From JAICKM01 sp050998805 (GTDB lineage Bacteria > Chloroflexota > Chloroflexia > QHBQ01 > JAICKM01), in NCBI GenBank assembly GCA_050998805.1, contig JBPCPV010000011.1:1-64000 (forward strand): 64,000 nucleotides of DNA, read 5' to 3'. The notes below the pieces were generated by a model. It had not been told where the DNA came from. It saw nothing but the letters and a program-made list of their open reading frames with translations, and did no database searches. Positions 34,543 to 42,475 of this stretch are shown here, one piece after another. Every line of letters begins with the position of its first letter. Within the stretch, counting starts at the first letter, position 1. The translations under genes and the position numbers were made by a program.

Positions 34543-34569
34543 TGTCACAAAACGCAGGGCCGCCTTGTC
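34543..34569 (+). promoter_or_regulatory. ECF41-type promoter of the oxidoreductase-sigma operon
   Basis: TGTCACA (34543-34549), 16 nt, TGTC (34566-34569), one mismatch from CGTC. It lies about 34 nt before ATG 34603. Confidence 0.68.
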
Positions 34570-34602
34570 TTACTTGCGAGACCATCTTATGGAGGTAAGA
34601 AA

Positions 34603-35832
34603 ATGGCAGAGCAAAAAGTTGAAATCGTGGTTGCCGGCGCAGGCTACGCCGGGTTGCTGGCGACGCTGCGGCTGGCGGGCCGCTTACGCAAGCAGCGGGC
34701 TAACATAACCCTGGTCAACGCAGCAGACGTGCTGGTAGAGCGCGTGCGTCTGCACGAGTTCGCCGCCAACCGGCCGATCAAACGGCGACCGCTTGCCGCC
34801 ATGCTGGCAGGCACGGGCGTCAACTTCGTCCTCGGCACTATCGTCGGGCTGGACACCGCCCGGCGTACGCTGGCCGTCCAGACCACATCGGGCGCGCGGC
34901 AGCTTCCCTATGATAAGCTGCTCTTTGCTCTCGGCAGCACCATTGATCGCGACAGCGTGCCAGGCGTGCGCGAATACGCCTACACCCTGACCCCCAGCGG
35001 CCCGTTGTCGGCAACGGCGCTGCGCGAGCGGCTGCCCGCGCTCAACCAGGCCGGCTGCCACCTGGTCGTCTGTGGCACCGGGACGACGGGCATCGAGGCG
35101 GCAGCCGAGTTCGCCGGCAGCTACCCCGGGCTGAAGGTCACCCTGCTGACGCGCGGCGAGTTCGCTTCGGCGCTCGTACCGGAGGTCGCCGCCTACGCAC
35201 GCAAATCGCTGCAACGCCAGGGGGTGACAATCCAAGAGCATACGACGGTCGCAGAAGTGGGCGCGGACACGATCGCCACCAGCGCCGGGCCACTGGCGTA
35301 TGACTTGTGCCTCTGGGCGGGCGGCTTTATCGCCCCGCCTCTGGCCCGCGAAGCCGGGCTGGTCGTGAATGAACGGGGCCAGATCGTGGTCGATCCATTC
35401 ATGCGCTCGCCGGCGCACCCCGAGATTTTCGCCGTCGGCGACGCCGCGCACCCGCTCGAAGAGCCGGGCAACAAGGTGCGTATGTGCGCGGCCACAGCCG
35501 AGATCATGGGCGCGCACGGGGCGGATTGCCTGAGCGCCATCGTGCGTGGGCAAACGCCCCGACCGCTGAGTTTCGCCTACCAGGGCCAGTGCATCGCTCT
35601 TGGCCGCCACGATGCCATCGGCTTCAACAATTACCCCGCCGACAGAGCGCGGCGCCCCTACTTTACGGGCTGGCTGGGCTATGCAGTGCGCGATTTTATC
35701 GAGCGCTACCTGGTGGCGACGATCAGCATCGAACGTCGCCTCCCCGGTGCCTTCTTCTGGGTGGGCAAAGGCCGCTACGCCGCCGCCCAGCGCCGCGGCC
35801 GGCAGCGCGAGCGCGCCGATGCCGGGCTATGA
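34603..35832 (+). CDS. FAD-dependent pyridine nucleotide-disulfide/NDH-2-like oxidoreductase
   Basis: 409 residues. First Rossmann motif V-A-G-A-G-Y-A-G binds FAD, second (V-V-C-G-T-G-T-T-G-I-E) binds NAD(P)H, and F-A-V-G-D-A-A-H near the C-terminus contacts FAD. There is no redox-active CxxC, so a type II NADH dehydrogenase-like quinone reductase is the best guess. GGAGG precedes ATG 34603. It is the oxidoreductase-type partner of the downstream ECF41 sigma gene, with stop and start overlapping as ATGA. Confidence 0.87.
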   Translation: MAEQKVEIVVAGAGYAGLLATLRLAGRLRKQRANITLVNAADVLVERVRLHEFAANRPIKRRPLAAMLAGTGVNFVLGTIVGLDTARRTLAVQTTSGARQLPYDKLLFALGSTIDRDSVPGVREYAYTLTPSGPLSATALRERLPALNQAGCHLVVCGTGTTGIEAAAEFAGSYPGLKVTLLTRGEFASALVPEVAAYARKSLQRQGVTIQEHTTVAEVGADTIATSAGPLAYDLCLWAGGFIAPPLAREAGLVVNERGQIVVDPFMRSPAHPEIFAVGDAAHPLEEPGNKVRMCAATAEIMGAHGADCLSAIVRGQTPRPLSFAYQGQCIALGRHDAIGFNNYPADRARRPYFTGWLGYAVRDFIERYLVATISIERRLPGAFFWVGKGRYAAAQRRGRQRERADAGL

Positions 35833-36731
35833 ACGGCATGGAACATGCGCTGGAAATGGCTATGTCGCAAACCGTCGGTGAATTTGAAGCCCAGCGCCCT
35901 CTGTTGTTCGCCATCGCCTATCGCATGTTGGGCAGCGCGGTCGAAGCTGAAGATATAGTGCAGGAGACCTACCTGCGTTATAGCGAAGTGCCCGCGTCGA
36001 ACATCGGCTCGCCACGGGCCTTGCTGACCACGATTGTCACGCGCCTGTGCCTCAACCGCCTCAACTCGGCGCGGAGGCAGCGCGAAAGCTACGTCGGCCC
36101 CTGGCTGCCGGAGCCGCTGCTCACCGAGAGCGATCCGCAGCCCACGCCGCCCGATCTCTTGCTGCTGCACGAATCGCTTTCAATGGCGTTCCTGGTTTTG
36201 TTGGAAGAACTCACGCCGGTCGAGCGCGGCGTCTTTCTGCTGCGCGAGGTATTCCAGTATGAGTATGCCGAAATCGCCGCCATCGTCGGCAAGCAAGAAG
36301 CCGCCTGCCGCCAGCTATTCAGTCGGGCCAAGAGGCACATCGCTGAGCGCCGACCGCGCTTCAAGCCGAACCGCGAAGAGCACCGCAACCTGCTAGTGCA
36401 GTTCATGCGCGCCGTGAGCGTGGGCGAGCTTGATGGGCTGCTCAAGCTGCTGTCTGAGGATGTCACGATGTGGGTCGACGGCGGCGGCAAAGCCCACGGT
36501 GCCGCCACTCGCCCGCTGCTGGGCCGCGATGCAGTCGCCCGCAGCGTCGTCGGCGGCACCCGCCTGTATGCGGAACCATATATCGCCGAGATCCGCGAGC
36601 TAAATGGCGAACCTGCCGTGATCCTGCGTGTCGGCGAGAGGCCGGTGGTCGTACTCTTCGTCGAAGAGGAGCAAGGCCAGATAACGCGGATGCACGTCAT
36701 TGCCAACCCGGATAAGCTGCAACGGCTGTAA
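35829..36731 (+). CDS. ECF41-type RNA polymerase sigma factor with SnoaL-like C-terminal domain
   Basis: 300 residues from ATG 35829, overlapping the oxidoreductase stop by 4 nt; ATG 35838 is also possible. Hallmarks: Y-R-M-L-G-S and E-A-E-D-I-V-Q-E in region 2, W-L-P-E-P-L linker, D-G-G-G-K and N-P-D-K-L in the SnoaL-like tail. Clearly a paralogue of 12288-13178. Being downstream of the ECF41-like promoter, it is probably autoregulated with its partner. Confidence 0.92.
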   Translation: MNGMEHALEMAMSQTVGEFEAQRPLLFAIAYRMLGSAVEAEDIVQETYLRYSEVPASNIGSPRALLTTIVTRLCLNRLNSARRQRESYVGPWLPEPLLTESDPQPTPPDLLLLHESLSMAFLVLLEELTPVERGVFLLREVFQYEYAEIAAIVGKQEAACRQLFSRAKRHIAERRPRFKPNREEHRNLLVQFMRAVSVGELDGLLKLLSEDVTMWVDGGGKAHGAATRPLLGRDAVARSVVGGTRLYAEPYIAEIRELNGEPAVILRVGERPVVVLFVEEEQGQITRMHVIANPDKLQRL

Positions 36732-36763
36732 ACCTTGACTCTCAGGAATAAGACTTGCTGATG

Positions 36764-36799
36764 CAGGCCCCAAAGCTGGTTTATCCAGCCGCGGGCCTG
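36764..36799 (+). terminator. Hairpin after the second ECF41 sigma gene
   Basis: CAGGCCC (36764-36770) pairs with GGGCCTG (36793-36799), with inner GCTGG/CCAGC around TTTAT. No T-tract follows, so terminator function is tentative. The rest of 36732-36952 shows no gene. Confidence 0.45.
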
Positions 36800-36952
36800 T
36801 TGCCGCTATTGGCGGCATGGGCAATGCTGCCTGTGACTACCCACACATCAGGATACGCTATGAGGGCCTATAAATACCAAACGTGTAAGAATATGAGATC
36901 TTGTAGCTGCGCTGCCGCAATTCGCTTTTCGTGCCCTTTCGTGGATCGAACG

Positions 36953-38383
36953 TCACTCCTCCCAGAAGCCGCCGACCCAGCCCCGGGCGCGTAGCACCTC
37001 GCGGAACGCCAGCATCGCCGTGTAGGTCGGCAGCACGTAGAGTGTCTCGCCCTGCGGCAGCGCGGCCAGAGCGCGGTCGAGGGCGGTCGCAGGATCCTCC
37101 ACCACGGTGATCTGCTCCAGGGGTACGCCGGCGTACTTTAGCCGGTTCGCCATATCGGTCGCCCGGATGCCCGCGCAAGTCACCGCCTCCAGCCGACCAG
37201 GCTCGCCGAGCATCTCGAAGTCCACGTCCCAGAGCCAGGAGACATCCCGCCCATCGGCGATCAGGTCGTTGATGATGATCAGCAGCCGCCGAGCCGCGCC
37301 CGGCCCTTGTAGAGGCGAAGTCGGCGGGAAGAGCATCCGCAGCACCTCGTTGCAGCCGACCGGGTTCTTGACCAGGGCCAGCAGCAGCTTCTTGGCGTCC
37401 TGCCCGGTCTCGACCCGCTCGATCCGCCCGAACGCCGCCTTGACCCCGGCCAGCGCCCGCCGGATCGTCCCGCTTTCGATGCCGAGCACCAGTCCCGCCG
37501 CCGCCGCCGCCAGGCCATTGTAGGCGTTGTAGAAGCCAGGCACGCCCAGTTCCACCGTGAAGCCGCCGTTGGGCGCACTTATCTCCAGGCGCGCCGACTC
37601 GGTGCCCAGCAGGTCCACCCTCACGGCTGCTATGTCGGGCTGGGGGCGCACGAAGCCGCACTGTGGGCAGGAGTAGTGGCCGAGGTGCGCCAGCAGCACC
37701 GCGCTGTGGACCAGCCGGTGGCCGCACAACGGGCACTGGATAGCGTCCGCCGCGTGTGGGAGCGCGGCGAGCGCACCCCGCGTGTCCTCGACCCCGTAGT
37801 AGACAACCTTTGCCGCGGTCTCCCGCCCGAGCACTGCCACCCCCGGGTCGTCGGCGTTGAGGAGCACGGTGGTCCGCGTGTCGAGCGTGGCAAGCGTCTC
37901 GCGCCAGCGCCGCCCGACCGTGTCTATCTCGCCGTAGCGGTCGAGCTGGTCGCGGAAGAGGTTGTTGATCACGAGCAGGCTCGGCCTCACCTCAGCCACG
38001 ACCTCCGGCACAGTCGCCTCGTCCACCTCGAACAGCCCGGTATCGGCGTGCAGGTCGCCGCCCGCGCCGCTCTGCTGCACCAGCGTGGCTATCAGCCCCC
38101 GCACCAGGTTCGAGCCTGAGCGATTGTGTATCGTCCGCCTCCCCGCCGCAGCCAGCACCGCCCCCAGCATCCGGCTGGTCGTCGTCTTGCCGTTGGTGCC
38201 GGTGACGATGATCACGCCCTGGGTCAGCTGGCGCGTCAGGCGGCGGAGGATCTGCGGCGAGATCCGCTCGGCCACCAGCCCCGGCAGCGCGGTGCCGCCG
38301 CCCCGTCCCAGCAGCCGGGTGGCCCGCCCGGCCCCCCGCGCCGCCGCGATAGCCGCGACCTCGCGCGCGCCGATGCCCTTCAT
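36953..38383 (-). CDS. murT: Lipid II isoglutaminyl synthase, MurT subunit
   Basis: A 476-residue Mur-ligase-type ATPase that, with GatD, amidates the alpha-carboxyl of D-Glu in lipid II at the inner face of the membrane. P-loop G-T-N-G-K-T-T-T-S, then H-N-R-S-G-S-N; the inserted zinc ribbon specific to MurT is present (CPLC and, 18 residues on, CPQC). ATG 38383 overlaps the upstream zinc-ribbon gene stop (ATGA). The glutaminase partner is usually adjacent but here lies at 48227-48955 on the other strand. Confidence 0.94.
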   Translation of the reverse strand: MKGIGAREVAAIAAARGAGRATRLLGRGGGTALPGLVAERISPQILRRLTRQLTQGVIIVTGTNGKTTTSRMLGAVLAAAGRRTIHNRSGSNLVRGLIATLVQQSGAGGDLHADTGLFEVDEATVPEVVAEVRPSLLVINNLFRDQLDRYGEIDTVGRRWRETLATLDTRTTVLLNADDPGVAVLGRETAAKVVYYGVEDTRGALAALPHAADAIQCPLCGHRLVHSAVLLAHLGHYSCPQCGFVRPQPDIAAVRVDLLGTESARLEISAPNGGFTVELGVPGFYNAYNGLAAAAAGLVLGIESGTIRRALAGVKAAFGRIERVETGQDAKKLLLALVKNPVGCNEVLRMLFPPTSPLQGPGAARRLLIIINDLIADGRDVSWLWDVDFEMLGEPGRLEAVTCAGIRATDMANRLKYAGVPLEQITVVEDPATALDRALAALPQGETLYVLPTYTAMLAFREVLRARGWVGGFWEE

Positions 38384-39102
38384 CGGACCAGGTCGCCGCG
38401 CTCGCCCGGGTGCAAGATGCGCCCGCACGACGGGCAGTTCACGAAGGTCGTGCCCTGCTTCGCGGTCACCGCCGGACCCCCCGAAATCGCCACCCGGCAC
38501 GCCTGGCAGATGTCGTGTACCATCGCCGCGACCGCAACACCTCGCTTGGCCTTCCGCAGCCTCTCGTAAAGCTGCAAATCGGCGGGCGGCACGTCGGCGG
38601 CGAGCTTCTCGCGGTGTGTGCGGAGCGCGCGCAAGCGGCTATCCACCGCGTCTTTCTCCTCCAACATCCCGTCTTGCCGCCGCTGCCACTCCGTCTCCGC
38701 AAGCTCCAGTTGGCGCGTCGCCTCATCGAGCGCGGCCTGACGCTGCTCGACGGCCTCCATCGCCTCGAGCAGTAGATCCTCCTTTGCGGCTTTCACCTGC
38801 TTGCTGTAAGTTACATCGTGCTGGATCGCCGCCAGCTCCTTCGGGTTCTTCACCGAGCCGTCGTAGAGCCGCCCGCTCTGGAGCGCCAGGTGGTCGCTCA
38901 ACTTGTCCACCTCGTGGCTGACGGGGCGCAGAACCTCGTGCGCCGCCTCCAGCGCCGCGACCGCCTCGGTGTGCGCTTCCCGCACCCCCCGCAGGCTCTC
39001 GGTCTCGCCGAGCGCGGCATTGATCGCCAGCGCGCGCCGTAAGGCGTCGTCGCCCTGGGTATCCAGCTGTTGCAACTCAAAAAGCAGGCTCGTTCTGCTC
39101 AT
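38380..39102 (-). CDS. C4-type zinc-ribbon coiled-coil protein (CT398/DUF164-like)
   Basis: 240 residues: a long antiparallel coiled coil (about 1-180) with the family signature S-V-K-N-P-K-E-L-A-A-I-Q-H-D, then a C-terminal zinc ribbon (CQAC ... CPSC). Homologues are thought to be scaffold or nucleic-acid-linked proteins; the biochemical role is open. GGAG precedes ATG 39102. It is first in an operon with murT. Confidence 0.88.
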   Translation of the reverse strand: MSRTSLLFELQQLDTQGDDALRRALAINAALGETESLRGVREAHTEAVAALEAAHEVLRPVSHEVDKLSDHLALQSGRLYDGSVKNPKELAAIQHDVTYSKQVKAAKEDLLLEAMEAVEQRQAALDEATRQLELAETEWQRRQDGMLEEKDAVDSRLRALRTHREKLAADVPPADLQLYERLRKAKRGVAVAAMVHDICQACRVAISGGPAVTAKQGTTFVNCPSCGRILHPGERGDLVR

Positions 39103-39114
39103 CGGTGTCTCCGG

Positions 39115-39142
39115 GTTAGCCGTCAGCTTTCAGTGATCAGCA
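39115..39142. repeat. Degenerate TCAGCNN heptamers
   Basis: Short run (TTAGCCG, TCAGCTT, TCAGTGA, TCAGCAA) in the leader region of the zinc-ribbon/murT operon. Confidence 0.6.
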
Positions 39143-39225
39143 AGGGGGTATTGTGTCAATTGGGGCGCGGCGGCTGATCGTGCATCGCCAGGATACCAGA
39201 TCCAAGCGGCAAAGGCAAGAGCACG

Positions 39226-40101
39226 TCAGGCGTCGAGGAGGGTTAGGTCGAGCTGGCGGAGGCGGTCGGGGTCGGCGACAACGTCGATCGCGACGATCTT
39301 GCCGCGCGTGATGGTGAGACCGAGCACGAGGAAGAGCTGGCCGCGCCGTTCCACGACGACGCCCACAGTTCCGTTCACGAGCGCGGGCTTCGCACCGTGG
39401 GCGCGCCCCGCGAACTGCTTCGCCACGGCCGGAGCGCCACGGACCTCGCCCGGTGACCCCCCAAGCACGGCTGTGGGGTCGGCTCGGAAGACGACGTCTG
39501 GGTCGAGCAGCGCGAGAAGCGCGTCGAAGTCACCGGCGCGCGAGGCAGCGAGGAAGGCGACGACAATTTTGCGCCGGCGGGAGAGATCGTCGTCGGGAAC
39601 CGTGGACGCACCACGCACCCGGCGGCGTGCGCGGCTCGCTAGCTGCCTTGCCGTGGTCGGGGAGCGCCCAACGATGGGGGCAATCTCGTCGAAGGGCACG
39701 TCGAACATGTCGTGCAGCACGAACGCGAGGCGCTCGGCGGGATTCAAAGTGTCGAGCACCACGAGCAGCGCGAGACCGACCGAGTCGGCTAGGAGGGCTT
39801 CGTGCTCGGGGTCGGTCCCGTGGTCACGGCTCACGAGCAGGTCGGGCATGTGCGCGCCAAGAGGCTCCTCGCGCCTCGACTTGCGTGAGCGCAGTATGTC
39901 GAGGCAGACCCGGGCGACGACCGTCGTCAGCCACGCGCCGAGGTTCTCGACGCCGCTCGTGTCGGAGCGGCTGAGACGGAGCCAGGACTCCTGCACGGCG
40001 TCGTCGGCCTCGCCGGCGTCGCCGAGCATCCGGTAGGCGACCGCCCGCAGGTGGGCGCGGTTTGCCTCGAATTGGTCCGCCGGCCATTGGTGTTCGTCCA
40101 T
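39226..40101 (-). CDS. ECF41/SigJ-like RNA polymerase sigma factor with SnoaL-like C-terminal domain
   Basis: 291 residues. Region 2: Y-R-M-L-G-D, E-A-D-D-A-V-Q-E-S-W; region 4: L-H-D-M-F, F-D-E-I-A-P-I-V-G; a SnoaL-like tail follows (L-L-A-L-L-D-P-D-V-V-F-R-A-D). Unlike the other two sigma factors it lacks W-L-P-E-P and D-G-G-G-K, and the end reads A-D-P-D-R-L, so it may belong to a neighbouring SnoaL-bearing ECF group such as the SigJ type. It is divergent from a carboxymuconolactone decarboxylase-family gene, the classic partner, and the intergenic region carries two ECF41-type promoters back to back. Confidence 0.88.
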   Translation of the reverse strand: MDEHQWPADQFEANRAHLRAVAYRMLGDAGEADDAVQESWLRLSRSDTSGVENLGAWLTTVVARVCLDILRSRKSRREEPLGAHMPDLLVSRDHGTDPEHEALLADSVGLALLVVLDTLNPAERLAFVLHDMFDVPFDEIAPIVGRSPTTARQLASRARRRVRGASTVPDDDLSRRRKIVVAFLAASRAGDFDALLALLDPDVVFRADPTAVLGGSPGEVRGAPAVAKQFAGRAHGAKPALVNGTVGVVVERRGQLFLVLGLTITRGKIVAIDVVADPDRLRQLDLTLLDA

Positions 40102-40102
40102 C

Positions 40103-40129
40103 GGTCACATTCCCCCGTCGCGTTCCGTC
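40103..40129 (+). promoter_or_regulatory. ECF41-type promoter of the carboxymuconolactone decarboxylase-family gene
   Basis: GGTCACA (40103-40109), 16 nt, CGTC (40126-40129), one mismatch from TGTCACA-N16-CGTC. It begins one nucleotide beyond the divergent sigma start codon. Confidence 0.65.
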
Positions 40130-40137
40130 ATAGTAGT

Positions 40138-40164
40138 GACGAGCGAAACTCAACCGATGTGACA
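40138..40164 (-). promoter_or_regulatory. ECF41-type promoter of the divergent sigma gene
   Basis: On the minus strand TGTCACA (40164-40158), 16 nt, CGTC (40141-40138): an exact match. It predicts a leader of about 30 nt and autoregulation. Confidence 0.76.
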
Positions 40165-40216
40165 GGGAGGCTCGTGCGTAGTGGATAGAAGCAAAGACAC
40201 CTGAAGGAGAGTAACA

Positions 40217-40684
40217 ATGCAAGCACGTAAAGCACGGATGAGCAACCCAGCGATGATCGTTCCTGACGCCATGAAGGCCCTGCACGCCCTGGCGAAGTCG
40301 GCGGAACAGGGCGGCGTGCCGCAGCAGACGATCGGCCTTGTTGAACTGCGCGCGAGCCAGATCAATGGGTGCAGCGTCTGCGTTGACGGCCACACTCGCT
40401 CCCTCAAGAAGGCAGGCGAAACAGACGAGCGGCTCTTCGCCGTGGCGACATGGCGCGATGCGCCCTACTTCACCGACGCCCAACGCGCCGCGCTGGCGCT
40501 CGCCGAGGCGGTCACCCGGCTCAGCGACCGGGCGGACCCGGTACCCGACGAGATCTGGGACGAGGCAGCCCGGCACTACGACGAGCAGGCGCTTGCGGCC
40601 CTGCTCATCGCCATCGCCTCGATCAACGTCTGGAACCGCCTCAACGTCAGCACCAGGCAGCAGGCCGGAGTGTGGGTGCCCTAA
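40217..40684 (+). CDS. Carboxymuconolactone decarboxylase / AhpD-family protein
   Basis: 155 residues, all-helical AhpD-like fold. The redox motif is C-S-V-C-V-D-G-H (Cys52, Cys55, His59), as in AhpD-type alkylhydroperoxidases, so a thiol-based peroxidase or reductase role is more likely than decarboxylation. GAAGGAGAG precedes ATG 40217. Expected to be controlled by the divergent sigma factor. Confidence 0.92.
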   Translation: MQARKARMSNPAMIVPDAMKALHALAKSAEQGGVPQQTIGLVELRASQINGCSVCVDGHTRSLKKAGETDERLFAVATWRDAPYFTDAQRAALALAEAVTRLSDRADPVPDEIWDEAARHYDEQALAALLIAIASINVWNRLNVSTRQQAGVWVP

Positions 40685-40715
40685 ACTCAAAACTCAGAAC
40701 TCAAAACTCAAAACT
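40683..40715. repeat. Heptanucleotide array, AACTCAA type
   Basis: Nearly five 7-bp units (AACTCAA, AACTCAG, AACTCAA, AACTCAA, AACTC). Rotated, the unit is ACTCAAA, of the ACTNNNN type. It starts at the stop codon of the AhpD-like gene. Confidence 0.88.
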
Positions 40716-40729
40716 CGCGCCCGAAACCC

Positions 40730-40759
40730 CTTGACAGCAGGCGATCTGTGGTGTATACT
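40730..40759 (+). promoter_or_regulatory. Sigma70-type promoter of the FtsK-like operon
   Basis: Consensus TTGACA (40730-40735), 18 nt, TATACT (40754-40759). Confidence 0.8.
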
Positions 40760-40774
40760 AGAACAAACGTTCTA
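40759..40774. promoter_or_regulatory. LexA-type SOS operator
   Basis: TAGAAC-AAAC-GTTCTA, with GAAC-N4-GTTC at 40761-40772 as in the Gram-positive SOS box (CGAACRNRYGTTYC). It begins at the last base of the -10 element, so bound repressor would block polymerase. Confidence 0.7.
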
Positions 40775-40817
40775 TCAACCTACCTCACCCGCCGGGCCAT
40801 GTCTTGGAGTGAATGCC

Positions 40818-41936
40818 ATGCAGAAACATCTTGAGGAACAAGCCAACATAGTCGAGGAGGTGCTGTCCGGCCAGGGCATTGACGCGCGTGTGGGGGGAGG
40901 CACGCTCTCGCCTCGGCTCGTGCATTTCGCGCTCAAACTGCCGCCGGGTATGGGCCTGCGTCGCCTCATACCTGCGCTGCCGGAGCTAGCCGACAGGCTG
41001 GGCGTAGAGGCGGTGCGGCTCGCGCGCGACGGCGAAAGCGGCGCGCCGACGCTCGAGGTTCCGCGGCCCGACCCCCTGCCGGTGCGCCTGCTGCCTCTCG
41101 CGCAGAGCGTCGCCGAGATCGCCCCGCCCTGCACCGCGACACTTGGGCGCGACGTGACCGGCGCGCCTCTGCTGCTGCGACTCGATGCGCCCGAAGTCGG
41201 TCCAGTGCTGATCACGGGAGACTCCGGCTCCGGCAAGTCGGCGCTGCTTCAGGGCATGGCGCTGTCGCTCGGCCTGCATAACGGGCCGGATACACTGCGT
41301 ATGCTGCTGCTGGACTTGAGCGGCCCCGGCAGGCGTGCGGCACGGCACGGCACCTGGTCGGAGCTAGGGGCGTTGCCTCACCTTGTCGGCGCTCCGGTCC
41401 GCGAAATCCACGAAGCGCGCCTCCGCCTCGGCTGGGCGGCTCGCCTGGCGGAGGCCCGGGCCGAGCAGGCCGAATACGGCGAGCCGATAGAGGGCGCGAA
41501 CTTGGTCGTGCTGCTCGACGGCCTCGATGCGCTGCTTGCGGGGCGCGACGGGGCGGGAATCGAGGGGGCGATCCGCACCATAGCCGGTGGGCGGCATCTC
41601 GGCGTGCAGCTCGTCGCGGCAGGCAGCGCCCCAGCCCTCGGTGAACTCGTCGGCTGGGGCGCGCGTGTCGTCGGGCGGATGCCGGATGCGGAGACCGCCG
41701 CTCTCGCCGCCGGGCTTCGTGGCACCGGCGCAGAAGGGCTGCTGGGCAAGGGCGACTTCCTCGCCGTGCTCGGCGGGGACGTGACGCGCCTCCAGGCCGG
41801 CTTCGCAACGCCGGCCGAGGCGGCGCAGACAGCCGAGTTGCTGGGAGCCTGCGCCGCCGGAGAAAACCCCGCCGAGGGGCGTCGCCTTCGGCAGCCCCGC
41901 CTCCGGCCTACACAGGCCCTCAAGTACGGGTCATAG
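40818..41936 (+). CDS. FtsK/SpoIIIE-like ATPase, short cytoplasmic form
   Basis: 372 residues. Walker A is L-I-T-G-D-S-G-S-G-K-S (Lys140), Walker B is N-L-V-V-L-L-D-G-L-D, and G-V-Q-L-V-A-A-G follows in the usual place. It has no membrane helices and no C-terminal gamma winged helix, so it is much shorter than true FtsK. It opens an operon behind a LexA-type operator, suggesting a damage-inducible DNA-handling role, which is inference. ATG 40818 is used; a weak TTGGAGTG lies upstream. Confidence 0.83.
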   Translation: MQKHLEEQANIVEEVLSGQGIDARVGGGTLSPRLVHFALKLPPGMGLRRLIPALPELADRLGVEAVRLARDGESGAPTLEVPRPDPLPVRLLPLAQSVAEIAPPCTATLGRDVTGAPLLLRLDAPEVGPVLITGDSGSGKSALLQGMALSLGLHNGPDTLRMLLLDLSGPGRRAARHGTWSELGALPHLVGAPVREIHEARLRLGWAARLAEARAEQAEYGEPIEGANLVVLLDGLDALLAGRDGAGIEGAIRTIAGGRHLGVQLVAAGSAPALGELVGWGARVVGRMPDAETAALAAGLRGTGAEGLLGKGDFLAVLGGDVTRLQAGFATPAEAAQTAELLGACAAGENPAEGRRLRQPRLRPTQALKYGS

Positions 41937-41961
41937 CCAACATAAAGTCAGGAGCATCACG

Positions 41962-42423
41962 ATGAAGCAGATGAAGCAATTTGTTCTGGCGATGACGATC
42001 CTTTTCGTGAGCGTCATGGGGATCTGGGCCGCGTACAGGCTCTCGCCGGAGACGTGGGCGATGATCGCGGGGGTGGTCTTCGGGCTGCTCGCCTCGTTGC
42101 CGATGTGCGGCATCGTCATGATGCTGCTGATGCGCGGCCAGAGGCACGACAGCGCGGGCCGCCCTCCGGAGCCTGTCTACTATCCGCCCCAGCAGCCTAT
42201 GATCTGGGTGCAGCCGCGCCCGATGCCCATAGCCTCCCGCACCTTCGTGGACCGCGCCCCTGCCCCATATCCGTACCAGCCGCCCCAGCCGTGGGCCGAC
42301 GCGCCGCAAGAGTGGGTCGCAGCCGAAGCCTACGATGCCAGCGACGGCTACGCCTGGGAGGCCCAGGCACCGGCCTGGGAGCAGCCGTCCCGCTCCCGCG
42401 ACCCGCGCATCCTGGGCCACTGA
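41962..42423 (+). CDS. Small two-helix membrane protein with Pro-rich tail
   Basis: 153 residues: two membrane helices in the first 60 residues, then a cytoplasmic tail rich in Pro, Tyr, Gln and Trp. CAGGAG precedes ATG 41962. It lies 25 nt after the FtsK-like gene and could be its membrane anchor, the FtsK-like ATPase itself having none; this is inference. No family recognised. Confidence 0.75.
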   Translation: MKQMKQFVLAMTILFVSVMGIWAAYRLSPETWAMIAGVVFGLLASLPMCGIVMMLLMRGQRHDSAGRPPEPVYYPPQQPMIWVQPRPMPIASRTFVDRAPAPYPYQPPQPWADAPQEWVAAEAYDASDGYAWEAQAPAWEQPSRSRDPRILGH

Positions 42424-42430
42424 GTGGCGA

Positions 42431-42451
42431 GTGGTTAGTTGTTAGTGGTTA
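42431..42451. repeat. Heptanucleotide array, three GTGGTTA-type units
   Basis: GTGGTTA, GTTGTTA, GTGGTTA between two genes of the FtsK-like operon; the same unit as the array after dnaK. Confidence 0.8.
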
Positions 42452-42475
42452 GTGCGTGCCTCGGAGGATAGAGAA

